DNA of 64,000 nucleotides from Liolophura sinensis. Taxonomy: Eukaryota; Mollusca; Polyplacophora; Chitonida; Chitonidae. Below the pieces are notes generated by a model. That model had not been told where the DNA came from, made no database searches, and saw only the letters and a list, made by a program, of their open reading frames with translations. The stretch covers positions 868,001-932,000 of the forward strand of contig NC_088301.1 in assembly GCF_032854445.1 (NCBI RefSeq), written 5' to 3'. This document shows, piece by piece, positions 11,941-23,900 of this stretch (its first letter is position 1; each line of letters opens with the position of its first letter). The position numbers were made by a program, and so were the translations under genes.

Positions 11941-14900
11941 CTGTAACAAGCCAAGGGAGACCACTCTGCGTCAGGCTAAGCTTGTTCGCTCATATGAATT
12001 ACTTCCCTTCTTTAAAGCGTTATGGTTTCATTTTAGATTAGGCATACCCCCCAACTAATTTCAAATCGATAAAATTTCCTAATAAATTTTATGAAATGAG
12101 GGCAATATATCCTTGATCCAAGCACTTCCAACATGAAAGAATGTATGTGAAAAAATTTACTCGTGAAATATTAGCCCTCGAGATGTTAATATGGGTCTGC
12201 ATTACACGCAATACATTTTAACACACAAGTGCAGTCACCCCTCAAAAATTACGCAGATCTATCTCTTACCAACATTATTACTATTATTTTAGAACAGTCA
12301 AAATAAATCACCATTCACAAAATATCGACCTCTGTGCACATGTTGCCTTTCAAATTCACTGATATTTACTGTTTTTATCCTGGTAAGTACAGAAAATTTG
12401 ACTTGATTAGCAAATATTTTTTTTAAGATTTTTTTGTCAAAAATAGATAACCTCTTAAAGCATATAGAAATGATAATTTAGCAAATTGGCCAAACCTTGC
12501 GTAGGCAGGAGCTATCCAGTAGGGGTTCTCGGAGGCCTCCTTGGCATGCCGCAGAATGGCATTCCTGGGGTCCTTATCGGCAGCATCTGGCTTCCTCAGC
12601 ACCAATTGCTGGACAACGTACTGTGACAAAGTGGCTCCCTTAGCTCCCACTCGGCCTCCCTCCCCTGGGGGAAACATACAAAATACCATTCACAACTACT
12701 CCCATAACATGAACAGCACAGGTAGAATAGCCTGAAGGACTATCTGAAAACCAACATAATTTCCATGTACCATACAAAAAGGTTGTATACTGATTTCATA
12801 CATGCCACCGGCCCGGATAGCACAGTTGGTAGAGCGTCCGCTTCGGGACCGGTAGATCCAGGATCAATCCTTGGTCGAGTCACACCTAAGACTTTAAAAG
12901 AGGAAGTTGTAACTTCCTCGCTTGGCGTTCAGCATGAAGGGGATAGTGCAACGACTGGATGACCCGTATCAGTATAATGGCTCGGGCGGGGCGGCTTACT
13001 TGCCTTCGGTAAGTCGTCTCAGTGATGCAGCACTAAATAAAAGAGCGGTGGAAATCCGTCCTGCAACAAGGAGGCACATTACACGTGCATGCACCCTAAT
13101 GATTCCTTCGTCGTCATATGACTGAAAAATTGTTGAGAACGACGTTAAACCCCAAGCACTCACTCACTCATACATGCCCTTATGCAGCATTTCATATTTT
13201 ATAAGCAACATACATGCATACTATGTTTTTTTTTCAGACAAGAGTCCTTGAGAATGAGTGTTAACAACCCAAACACGTGCTGATGTGCATGTTCAAGTCA
13301 GATAATTAATTCTGAACAGACCTGGACCGGTGACTGGCAATTCTGGTCTTCGACTCTTGACTGGATCTTTCCGTAACTTCTCCTCTGTCTTCCTTGTACT
13401 GGTAGGCCGGCCTTCTCGGTACATTGGCAAGGCATAAGCTGTGAATAGAAATAAGGAATTTTCTTAAGAAAACATTATACTTGTTGATATTCAGAATGAA
13501 ATACACAGTTACTACTCACTGGTCAAACCTGTGAACTCCATACTTTCTGTCAATCTCAACACAAACTAAATGTAACTTTGCCAAGACAGCAGCAAGTGCT
13601 GATCTACATACATGTAGTTCATTTTTATACTGGAAGGTCAGCATCGCCATGACATGGCTGAAATATTCTGCCAAACCAAAGAGCCTGGAAGTCTTACTTT
13701 CACAATACAAGATCTCTAACAGCTCAAATAATAATCAGGTCAAAGTCAGAACAAAACGGCCATGATTTTACCAAAAATGGACAAAATGGGCCAAAACTCA
13801 AACTTGGTGAACTCATTTGACAAGTTCCGACTCAGTTCAGGATGATAAAACGTTATGAAAAAAAAATCTGGAAAACTGTTTCGTGGTTCACAAATGCATA
13901 GACAGATGAGAGGTAAACCATACCAGCATTAATAAGATGCCAGATGAAATTTGTTAAGTTTTATCACAGGAAAAACATCGACCATAGCACCAGTAAAGTA
14001 TGCCTGCATACAGCTAGAAACTACAAAATTAAAAAAAAGAAAGAAAAAATTCCCTACATGAGTCAGAAACTGGAGATTTGGGCTTTATAAATACATGTAC
14101 TGTATCAGTCTGAATGGCTTGAGTAGTTGTCAGTGCAGCACTCACGTGTTATGATGTGTTTGTCTGCCATGACCTCCACATGCTTGGTCTTCCTCTTTGT
14201 CTTCACCACACACAGCATGGCACCTCTGCACATGGACAATCACAGGTAGATTTAAATAATACTAGGGCACCAGTAACCTATAATAGTACTGAACTAATAG
14301 GAGAGAACCAGTACAACCTCCTCTACCGAGAGCATGTATGTATACTGTATCTAGTACACTGTGCGTCCACATGGTCTTGTACACCTTCAATCAGACAGCA
14401 AATTGTCTTAGCATGTGTTGTGAATAGTGCACCACCATTATCAGAGGCTAAAAGAGACTACAAAAGAACATCCTTCCAACATGAATATGAGTATATGTCC
14501 CACTTTCCCACTCCCACAGCCCACCATATAAACCCTGTAGGAAAATGTCCACCACAGACTCCTCCCAGGATCATACCATATGGTAGTGCTTCACTCTCAC
14601 AGCCCACCACATAAACCATACAGGACAATGCTCACCTCTGACTGTTCTTAGGATCATAGTACAGCTTCATCTTCCCACTCCCACAGCCCACCACATAAAC
14701 CATACAGGACAATGCTCACCTCTGACTGTTCTTAGGATCATAGTACAGCTTCATCTTCCCACTCCCACAGCCCACCACATAAACCATACAGGACAATGCT
14801 CACCTCTGACTCTTCTTAGGATCATAGTACAACTTCACCTTCCCACTCCCACAGCCCACCACATAAACCATACAGGACAATGCTCACCTCTGACTGTTCT

Positions 14901-17900
14901 TAGGATCATAGTACAGTTTCATCTTCCCACTCCCACAGCCCATCACATAAACAGCACAGGACAATGCTCACCTCTGACTGTTCTTAGGATCATAGTACAG
15001 CTTCATCTTCCCACTCCCACAGCCCATCACATAAACAGCACAGGACAATGCTCACCTCTGACTGTTCTTACAATCATAGTACAACTTCACCTTCCCATTC
15101 CCACAGCCCACCACACAAACCCTATAGGGCAATGCTCACCTCTGACTCTTCTTAGGATCATAGTACAGTTTCACCTTCCCATTCCCACAGCCCACCACAC
15201 AAACCCTATAGGGCAATGCTCACCTCTGACTCTTCTTAGGATCATAGTACAGCTTCACCTTCCCATTCCCACAGCCCACCACACAAACCCTATAGGGCAA
15301 TGCTCACCTCTGACTCTTCTTAGGATCATAGTACAACTTCACCTTCCCACTCCCACAGCCCATCACATAAACAGCACAGGACAATGCTCACCTCTGACTG
15401 TTCTTAGGATCATAGTACAGTTTCATCTTCCCATTCCCACAGCCCACCACACAAACCCTATAGGGCAATGCTCACCTCTGACTCTTCTTAGGATCATAGT
15501 ACAGCTTCACCTTCCCACTCCCACAGCCCACCACATAAACTCTACAGGACAATGCTCACCTCTGACTCTTCTTAGGATCATAGTACAACTTCACCTTCCC
15601 ATTCCCACAGCCCACCACAATCTGGTTCAGTTTGGGGTGCCAGACACAGCGCACAACACTCTGCAAATTATCAACAGCGCATATAATTTATAAGTACAGT
15701 GTAGTGGCTGGGACATAACTATGACATCATATTTCAGCACTTTATTAGTTTTATTCTATGTTTTTCAACCTACTTGTATATTTCGTAACACTTATTGGCA
15801 GAATGTACATGTACAAAACATTAGTATGTAGTTAGCCAAAGATGACAGCCATAACAACCTGGGAACAGTTGTGGGTTTCCCCAGGACTCTGCCCGGTTTC
15901 CTCCCACCACAATGCTGGCCATTGTCGTGTGGGTTTCCCCCGGGCTCTTCCCAGTTTCCTCCCATCATAATGCTGGTCGCTGTCCTGTGGGTTTCCCCCG
16001 GGCTCTGCCCAGTTTCCTCCCACCATAATGCTGGCCACTGTCATATAACTGAAATATTCTTGAAAACTGCGTAAAACACCAATCAAATAAATAAACAGAC
16101 AAACATTACTGTAACATTTACCAGGGTATAATCAAGTACATGTATTACATGTAATAAGTGATAATCTTTATAGTAAGATTAATGAAAAGAACTGTAAAAC
16201 CAGGCCTTGCAATCATCATTCACCTATAAACAACTTAATTAACTCCACTAACTCTCTAGGTCACCTTCATATAAACAAAATATCCCTGAGTACGGCCTAT
16301 CCACACCAATCAAATAAATAAATAAATAGACTCACTGAAGTGGTGACATCCATAGAATGAGCAATATCTAGAGTCTCTCTATCCAGAAACACAAGTTTTC
16401 CTGCTGCTTCGTTCTTCTTCACAGATAAGCCAGTAACAACCAGCCTGTCATCAGGGCTGAACAAACAGTCTGTCCTGTAATCAAGGCAGATACAATATGA
16501 ACACCAGGTCCACACCCATGTACTATCAGTAAAACTACATGTAGTATGTACGAACACCAGGTACACACCCGTGTGTTATCAGTACAACTACATGTAGTAT
16601 GTATGAACACCCGGTGCACACCCGTGTGTTATCAGTACAACTACATGTAGTATGTATGAACACCCGGTGCACACCCGTGTGTTATCAGTACAACTACATG
16701 TAGTATGTATGAACACCAGGTGCACACCCGTGTGTTATCAGTACAACTACATGTAGTATGTATGAACACCCGGTGCACACCCGTGTGTTATCAGTACAAC
16801 TACATGTAGTATGTATGAACACCAGGTGCACACCCGTGTGTTATCAGTAAAACTACATGTAGTATGTATGAACACCAGGTGCACACCCGTGTGTTATCAG
16901 TACAACTACATGTAGTATGTATGAACACCCGGTGCACACCCGTGTGTTATCAGTACAACTACATGTAGTATGTATGAACACCAGGTGCACACCCGTGTGT
17001 TATCAGTACAACTACATGTAGTATGTATGAACACCCGGTGCACACCCGTGTGTTATCAGTACAACTACATGTAGTATGTATGAACACCCGGTGCACACCC
17101 GTGTGTTATCAGTACAACTACATGTAGTATGTATGAACACCCGGTGCACACCCGTGTGTTATCAGTACAACTACATGTAGTATGTATGAACACCAGGTGC
17201 ACACCCGTGTGTTATCAGTACAACTACATGTAGTATGTATGAACACCCGGTGCACACCCGTGTGTTATCAGTACAACTACATGTAGTATGTATGAACACC
17301 AGGTGCACAACCGTGTGTTATCAGTACAACTACATGTAGTATGTACGAACACCAGGTACACACCCGTGTGTTATCAGTACAACTACATGTAGTATGTATG
17401 AACACCAGGTGCACACCCGTGTGTTATCAGTACAACTACATGTAGTATGTATGAACACCAGGTGCACAACCGTGTGTTATCAGTACAACTACATGTAGTA
17501 TGTATGAACACCAGGTACACACCCGTGTGTTATCAGTACAACTACATGTAGTATGTATGAACACCAGGTGCACACCCGTGTGTTATCAGTACAACTACAT
17601 GTAGTATGTATGAACACCAGGTGCACAACCGTGTGTTATCAGTACAACTACATGTAGTATGTATGAACACCAGGTACACACCCGTGTGTTATCAGTACAA
17701 CTACATGTAGTATGTATGAACACCAGGTACACACCCGTGTGTTATCAGTACAACTACATGTAGTATGTATGAACACCTGGTGCACACCCCTGTGTTATCA
17801 GTACAACTACATGTAGTATGTATGAACACCAGGTGCACACCCGTGTGTTATCAGTACAACTACATGTAGTATGTATGAACACCAGGTGCACAACCGTGTG

Positions 17901-20900
17901 TTATCAGTACAACTACATGTAGTATGTATGAACACCAGGTACACACCCGTGTGTTATCAGTACAACTACATGTAGTATGTATGAACACCAGGTGCACACC
18001 CGTGTGTTATCAGTACAACTACATGTAGTATGTATGAACACCAGGTCCACACCCGTGTGTTATCAGTACAACTACAGGTAGTATGTATGAACACCAGGTC
18101 CACACCCGTGTGTTATCAGTACAACTACATGTAGTATGTATGAACACCCGGTGCACACCCGTGTGTTATCAGTACAACTACATGTAGTATGTATGAACAC
18201 CTGGTGCACACCCGTGTGTTATCAGTACAACTACATGTAGTATGTATGAACACCCGGTACACACCCGTGTGTTATCAGTACAACTACATGTAGTATGTAC
18301 GAACACCAGGTCCACACCCGTGTGTTATCAGTACAACTACATGTAGTATGTATGAACACCAGGTCCACACCCGTGCGTTATCAGTACAACTACATGTAGT
18401 ATGTATGAACACCCGGTACACACCCGTGCGTTATCAGTACAACTACATGTAGTATGTATGAACACCAGGTACACACCCGTGCATTATCAGTACAACTACA
18501 TGTAGTATGTATGAACACCAGGTGCACACCCGTGCATTATCAGTACAACTACATGTAGTATGTATGAACACCAGGTACACACCCGTGTATTATCAGTACA
18601 ACTACATGTAGTATGTATGAACACCCGGCACACATCCACGTGTTATCAGTACAACTACATGTAGTATGAGGTGGTATGTACATGTAATGTAGCTGTAAAT
18701 TTTGTTAACTCCTGATAATGCATGCTCACAGATTGTGCTCTCAAAAAAAATCAGTAATCATAGACAATAACTTGAGAAGCAATATTAAGCATATTATACT
18801 ATATCTCCCATTTAGTCACAAACAGATACAGCTTCAGTTGTAAAAGCTTTTTTCTACATTGAACAACAAGGCTAACCATGCGTTCAAATTTATGACTGAC
18901 TCTTAGAGAACACCAATGAAATAAATCTACATTAGAATATAGAACTGTGCACAATTTTAAGTTGATCACAAAGCTCATTTACAAACACTGCCAGCTTTTC
19001 TCAAATAAACGAAATGCCAGAAGTACTGGCTGAAAACTTACATGGGGAAATAATTACACAAATTTTGTTTCACTCGGAGTGGCTGCTTAAAATTTCTGAT
19101 GTCCCATAATTTCAGGGTGTCATCACCTAAAAAGCAGACAAAGGCAACATCTGAACAAATGAAAAATTAAATCTGTAAATTTAGAGCACAGAATGTAATG
19201 TAGGTAATTTTATATATTTATAGAATTGCCAATTGTGCCTCAGACATGTCCACACCCATGTCAGGTGATAGACAGTGAGAGGGTACTTTTACATGCATTA
19301 GTACTACACCAATAATCATGGTTAGGTACTGAAAGTTTACAATCACCTCAAAATTAAAGAATCACAAGGGACCCTCCACATAAATAGTTTGCTTCAGGTT
19401 CGGTTAAAACAAATTAAATGAATGAACACTCAAACAATGGGTGTCAAGTTCATTCGATTTTTTTCCTTGCAACAGGATACGACCCAGCTGTGTTTATCTT
19501 TCCTACATCACACTTTCACAACGCAGTAAATTATATACCAAATTAAGTAACACATCACTTTTTATTTTAGCTTTCTCACCTTTTAGTTACTTTGTTAAAA
19601 AAATGTAATGTATCCAATCAGTCGATTGTTAATAATAACAACTCTCCCTTAAACATGAATAAAGCTTGCAAAAAAAAGAAAATGCCCTTGAGGGTAAAAC
19701 AATTGTGCCTGACTACAAAACAGGCTTCCCTGTAGTGGTCACGTGTCTACTTTGGCTGAAGAATGACATGAAACAACTCATTCTCAAGAATGGGGAGGTT
19801 GGGGAGTCTCATGGGGAGGGCATGAATTGGCCGAAAATTATTTAACTTTTTTAATTATTTAACTTATCAAATGGCACACACAGACCACATACATTTCATA
19901 TGACACCTGCAACCTGGGACAGGTGAGGTTCTGAAAGGTATCCCTCAATCGCTGAGACAACGTGATGTCTGTCCTTACAATGTCTGCAGTAAATTTAGCG
20001 CAGAATTGCCAATATGTAACACAGATGCGTATGAACTAATTATTTTAAAATTATGCTCGAAGATATGAATAATGTAGTTATGTATAACAAATTCCAGCGA
20101 ATACTTCACCTACGCTCCCACCCCTTGGAAGCCTCACTCAATTACTTCAGACTTGGATTGAACTGAAGATACTTTTCACAAGGATGAGAGTGACACAAAC
20201 TATACAATGTGTATGGATTACAAAATCTGCTAAATATTTCAGAAATTATTAGCAGATAACAAATACACAACAAAGAGCATGATTAAAATATTATTAATAA
20301 GACTTAAGACATAAGCTGGAAGTTGACAGCTAGTATGTACATGTATCCTGCAGAAATTTGTAAGTAGCTTTTGGTAATCATCTCTACTGGTACACTGGTA
20401 CGCCTACCTCTAAATATTTGGTTTCACCAAGACTTGGTGTGAGTACATGCTGACACCTGTTTAGAATCTTACATATGACAATGAAAACTTTTAATCAGCG
20501 GGAAGCAGAGCTCATCAGCAGGAGTCATCAACACCTGCACGACAGCCTTGGCCACATCCAAAGTCGCAAAGATGTATAAAATATTTTACATTAAATGCCT
20601 TAAATATTCTTGATTAGATCTTAAGCTAAGATTTGCCCAAATCTGGACAAAAGCCCATTGCACCATATAGCAGTCAGCACTCGACATCGGCTTTTACAAA
20701 ACCTCCAGTGCTACTGCAGGATGTAGCATAACTGGACAGTGGACACAAAAGTAGGCCTGTTTTAGATATAGGCAGGACTACATACTGTACGTCCGACCAC
20801 ATAATTAGGTCTATATACTTAACACCGTCAAAATATGTAAGTGCGAAACTTGTGCCTTGTGGGAAAAGGTTTCACAAGTGGAGCCACTGTTGCTGTTCAG

Positions 20901-23900
20901 ATTTGTTATATAAAGTAGACTGGCACTGATAGCCACTTTACCAATTGCCGGTTTACACAACGATGTTTAAATGTGGCCGACCGATGTGGGGAATCCTTTG
21001 ATTCCTTTAAATCGTTTAAACCGAATGGAAGGGCGTAGCTTGGATTTGTTTTTTTGGGAGAGAAAACATAAACGAATGCAAATGATTTATGGGGAAGGTC
21101 CCTAACATAACTCATTCCACATCGTTTCTAAGATGTGATAAGAACAGATAATTTATTCCCAATGCCTCTGACACTATTCACTGAGATATGAACACCATTT
21201 TCCTACAGGTCAAACTATGCTTATGCCCTAACAATTTACTAAAACTTCAGAATCTCCACAGCACAAATGTTGTCATCATGCTTACCTCCCCTTGAGGCTA
21301 AGACTTTTCCATCATAAGAGAATTTCAATGATGACGTGTCACTGCCGTTCATGTGAGCATTTCTATTCTTCAAAGCCACATTTACCTAGAGAAAGAGAAA
21401 CAGAAACAGAAAATATTACAACCCTGTACAAACACAGAAGGTTCTGGTCATTACAGCAACAACATGGATATTATCATCCTTTTCCAGACATTCCAAAGCT
21501 CACAGAAATTGTTGCGCTTAAAAATGAGATCTTGCTGGCCAAGTATAATCAATGGTGTCACACAATAGAATACAGTCTCCACTGGAAGATGACTGACCCA
21601 TAAATTTGACAGCTGCCAATTTTGGTAAAAGTACAATGTACAGCACCAATCAAGCAAGTGGTGCCAGTTAATGGAGATGTGAGAACACCCAGAGACAAGT
21701 CCTCATGGAATTAAAAAATATTCCTTCTCCCCATTACTATGGTAAATAAAACAATTCTTGTTTTCTTGTCCTAGTGACGATGTTGTGACTTAAATTAAAT
21801 GCCATTAAAGACTTGTAAAATGTTTAAGGTATAACATGTATGTTTTAGCCCTAAACTCACAAAAAACCTGCTATGTTCCCAGATCTGTATGGATCCATCC
21901 TGGCACGCTGCAGCCACATATCGCCCATCGTTACTGTACGTGCACGTTGTGGGAATTGTCTTCCTGCCCTGCTGGGACTTTGTCTTGATTATATTCTTAT
22001 GTTTACGCTCCTGATTCACATCCCATAACCTCACTGTTCTTCAAGACAGAACACGGAAACAGAACACACTTACATGTAAGCTTTACTCTGAAAAAGTGAG
22101 GCGATCGTAAGTGAGGGGATCGTAAGTGAGGTGATCGTAAGTGAGGTGATCATAAGTGAGAGGATCGTAAGTGAGGGGATCGTTCTAAACAGAAGTCTTC
22201 AAACTACATTTGAATCTGTATAATTTTTGCAACTTCTCTGAACAATACCTGGCATGATAAACATCCTGCGTTAGGGAATAGAAAAATTAAATTGTACAAG
22301 TTTACTTCAACTTGTATAAATGTTTATGGGACTGAATCGCACATCATTTGAAAAGTCACGTAAAGCACAGCGTTAACCTGAAAGACACTCACACAGAGTT
22401 AACCTTAAGGACACTCACACAGAGTTAACCTTAAGGACACTCACACAGCGTTAACCTGAAAGACACTCACATAGGGTTAACCTGAAAGACACCCACACAG
22501 CGTTAACCTTAAGGACACTCACACAGCGTTAACCTGAAAGACATTCACACAGAGTTTGCCTGAAAGTACATTTCTCTCCCATTTTATAAGATTTTTCACA
22601 AAACTTCACTTTCACTACAGAACAGTCATATTTTAAATGACTCTTCAATAGTGACAACAAGCAATTCTCATTCAGAGATTCAGTACTGTTATCAACTTAT
22701 ATTTCTCACCCATCATTTGCACATGTGAGAAATTCCTCCTTGATTTTCGGATTCCAGCAGCCGGAGTTCAACATGGCTGTGTGGCCCTGAAAACAAAACA
22801 GCAGTCCTGTGTAAAAACTACTCGCTATATTACATAGAGTTGAGAATTACAGGTGTTTCTATATATAGCACAATCTCCATCTGAGAAATACACTTGAGTC
22901 AGTGAGAGCCCCCTCACCTTGGTACTGGCCATATCCACCAGGTACTGGTCTCCTTTCACACACTCCATCTTCTCAAAGCCGTCTCGGTCTATGACCTTAG
23001 CCTGTGAGTTGCCAGCCACAACAAGAATGACCTCTCCAGTAGGGCTGTACTCAAGGGTTTTGATCTGGTGACTGAATTACACAAGACGTATCAGACACAA
23101 GACGTATCAGGTACAAGCCATATCACACACAAGACGTATCAGGTACAAGACATATCACACACAAGATGTATCAGACACAAGACATATCAAACACAAGATG
23201 TATCACACACAAGACATATCACACACAAGACGTATCAGGTACAAGACGAATCACACACAAGACGTATCACACACAAGATGTATCAGACACAAGACATATC
23301 ACACACAAGATGTATCAGACACAAGACATATCAAACACAAGATGTATCACACACATGACGTATCACACACAAGACATATCACACACAAGACATATCAGAC
23401 ACAAGACATATCACACACAAGATGTATCACACAGAAGACGTATCACACACAAGACGTATCAGACACAAGATGTATCACACACAAGATGTATCACACACAA
23501 GACGTATCAGGTACAAGACGAATCACACACAAGACGTATCACACACAAGACGTATCACACACAAGATGTATCAGACACAAGACATATCACACACAAGATG
23601 TATCAGACACAAGACGTATCAGATACAAGACGTATCACACACAAGACATATCACACACAAGACGTATCACACACAAGACATATCAGGTACAAGACGAATC
23701 ACACACAAGACGTATCACACACAAGACATATCACACACAAGACATATCACACACAAGATGTATCAGACACAAGACATCACACACAAGATGTATCAGACAC
23801 AAGACGTATCAGACACAAGACATATCACACACAAGGCATATCACACACAAGACGTATCACACACAAGATGTATCACACACAAGACGTATCAGACACAAGA

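Noticed and set aside
16497-18667. CRISPR-like array
   Set aside because: Units are contiguous and near-identical with no unique spacers, and the DNA is eukaryotic and intronic.
21868-21878. Alternative WDR70 exon 8 donor GTTTTT at 21867
   Set aside because: It would join to exon 9 with an in-frame TAA; the GTGAGT seven bases further keeps the frame and the conserved sequence.
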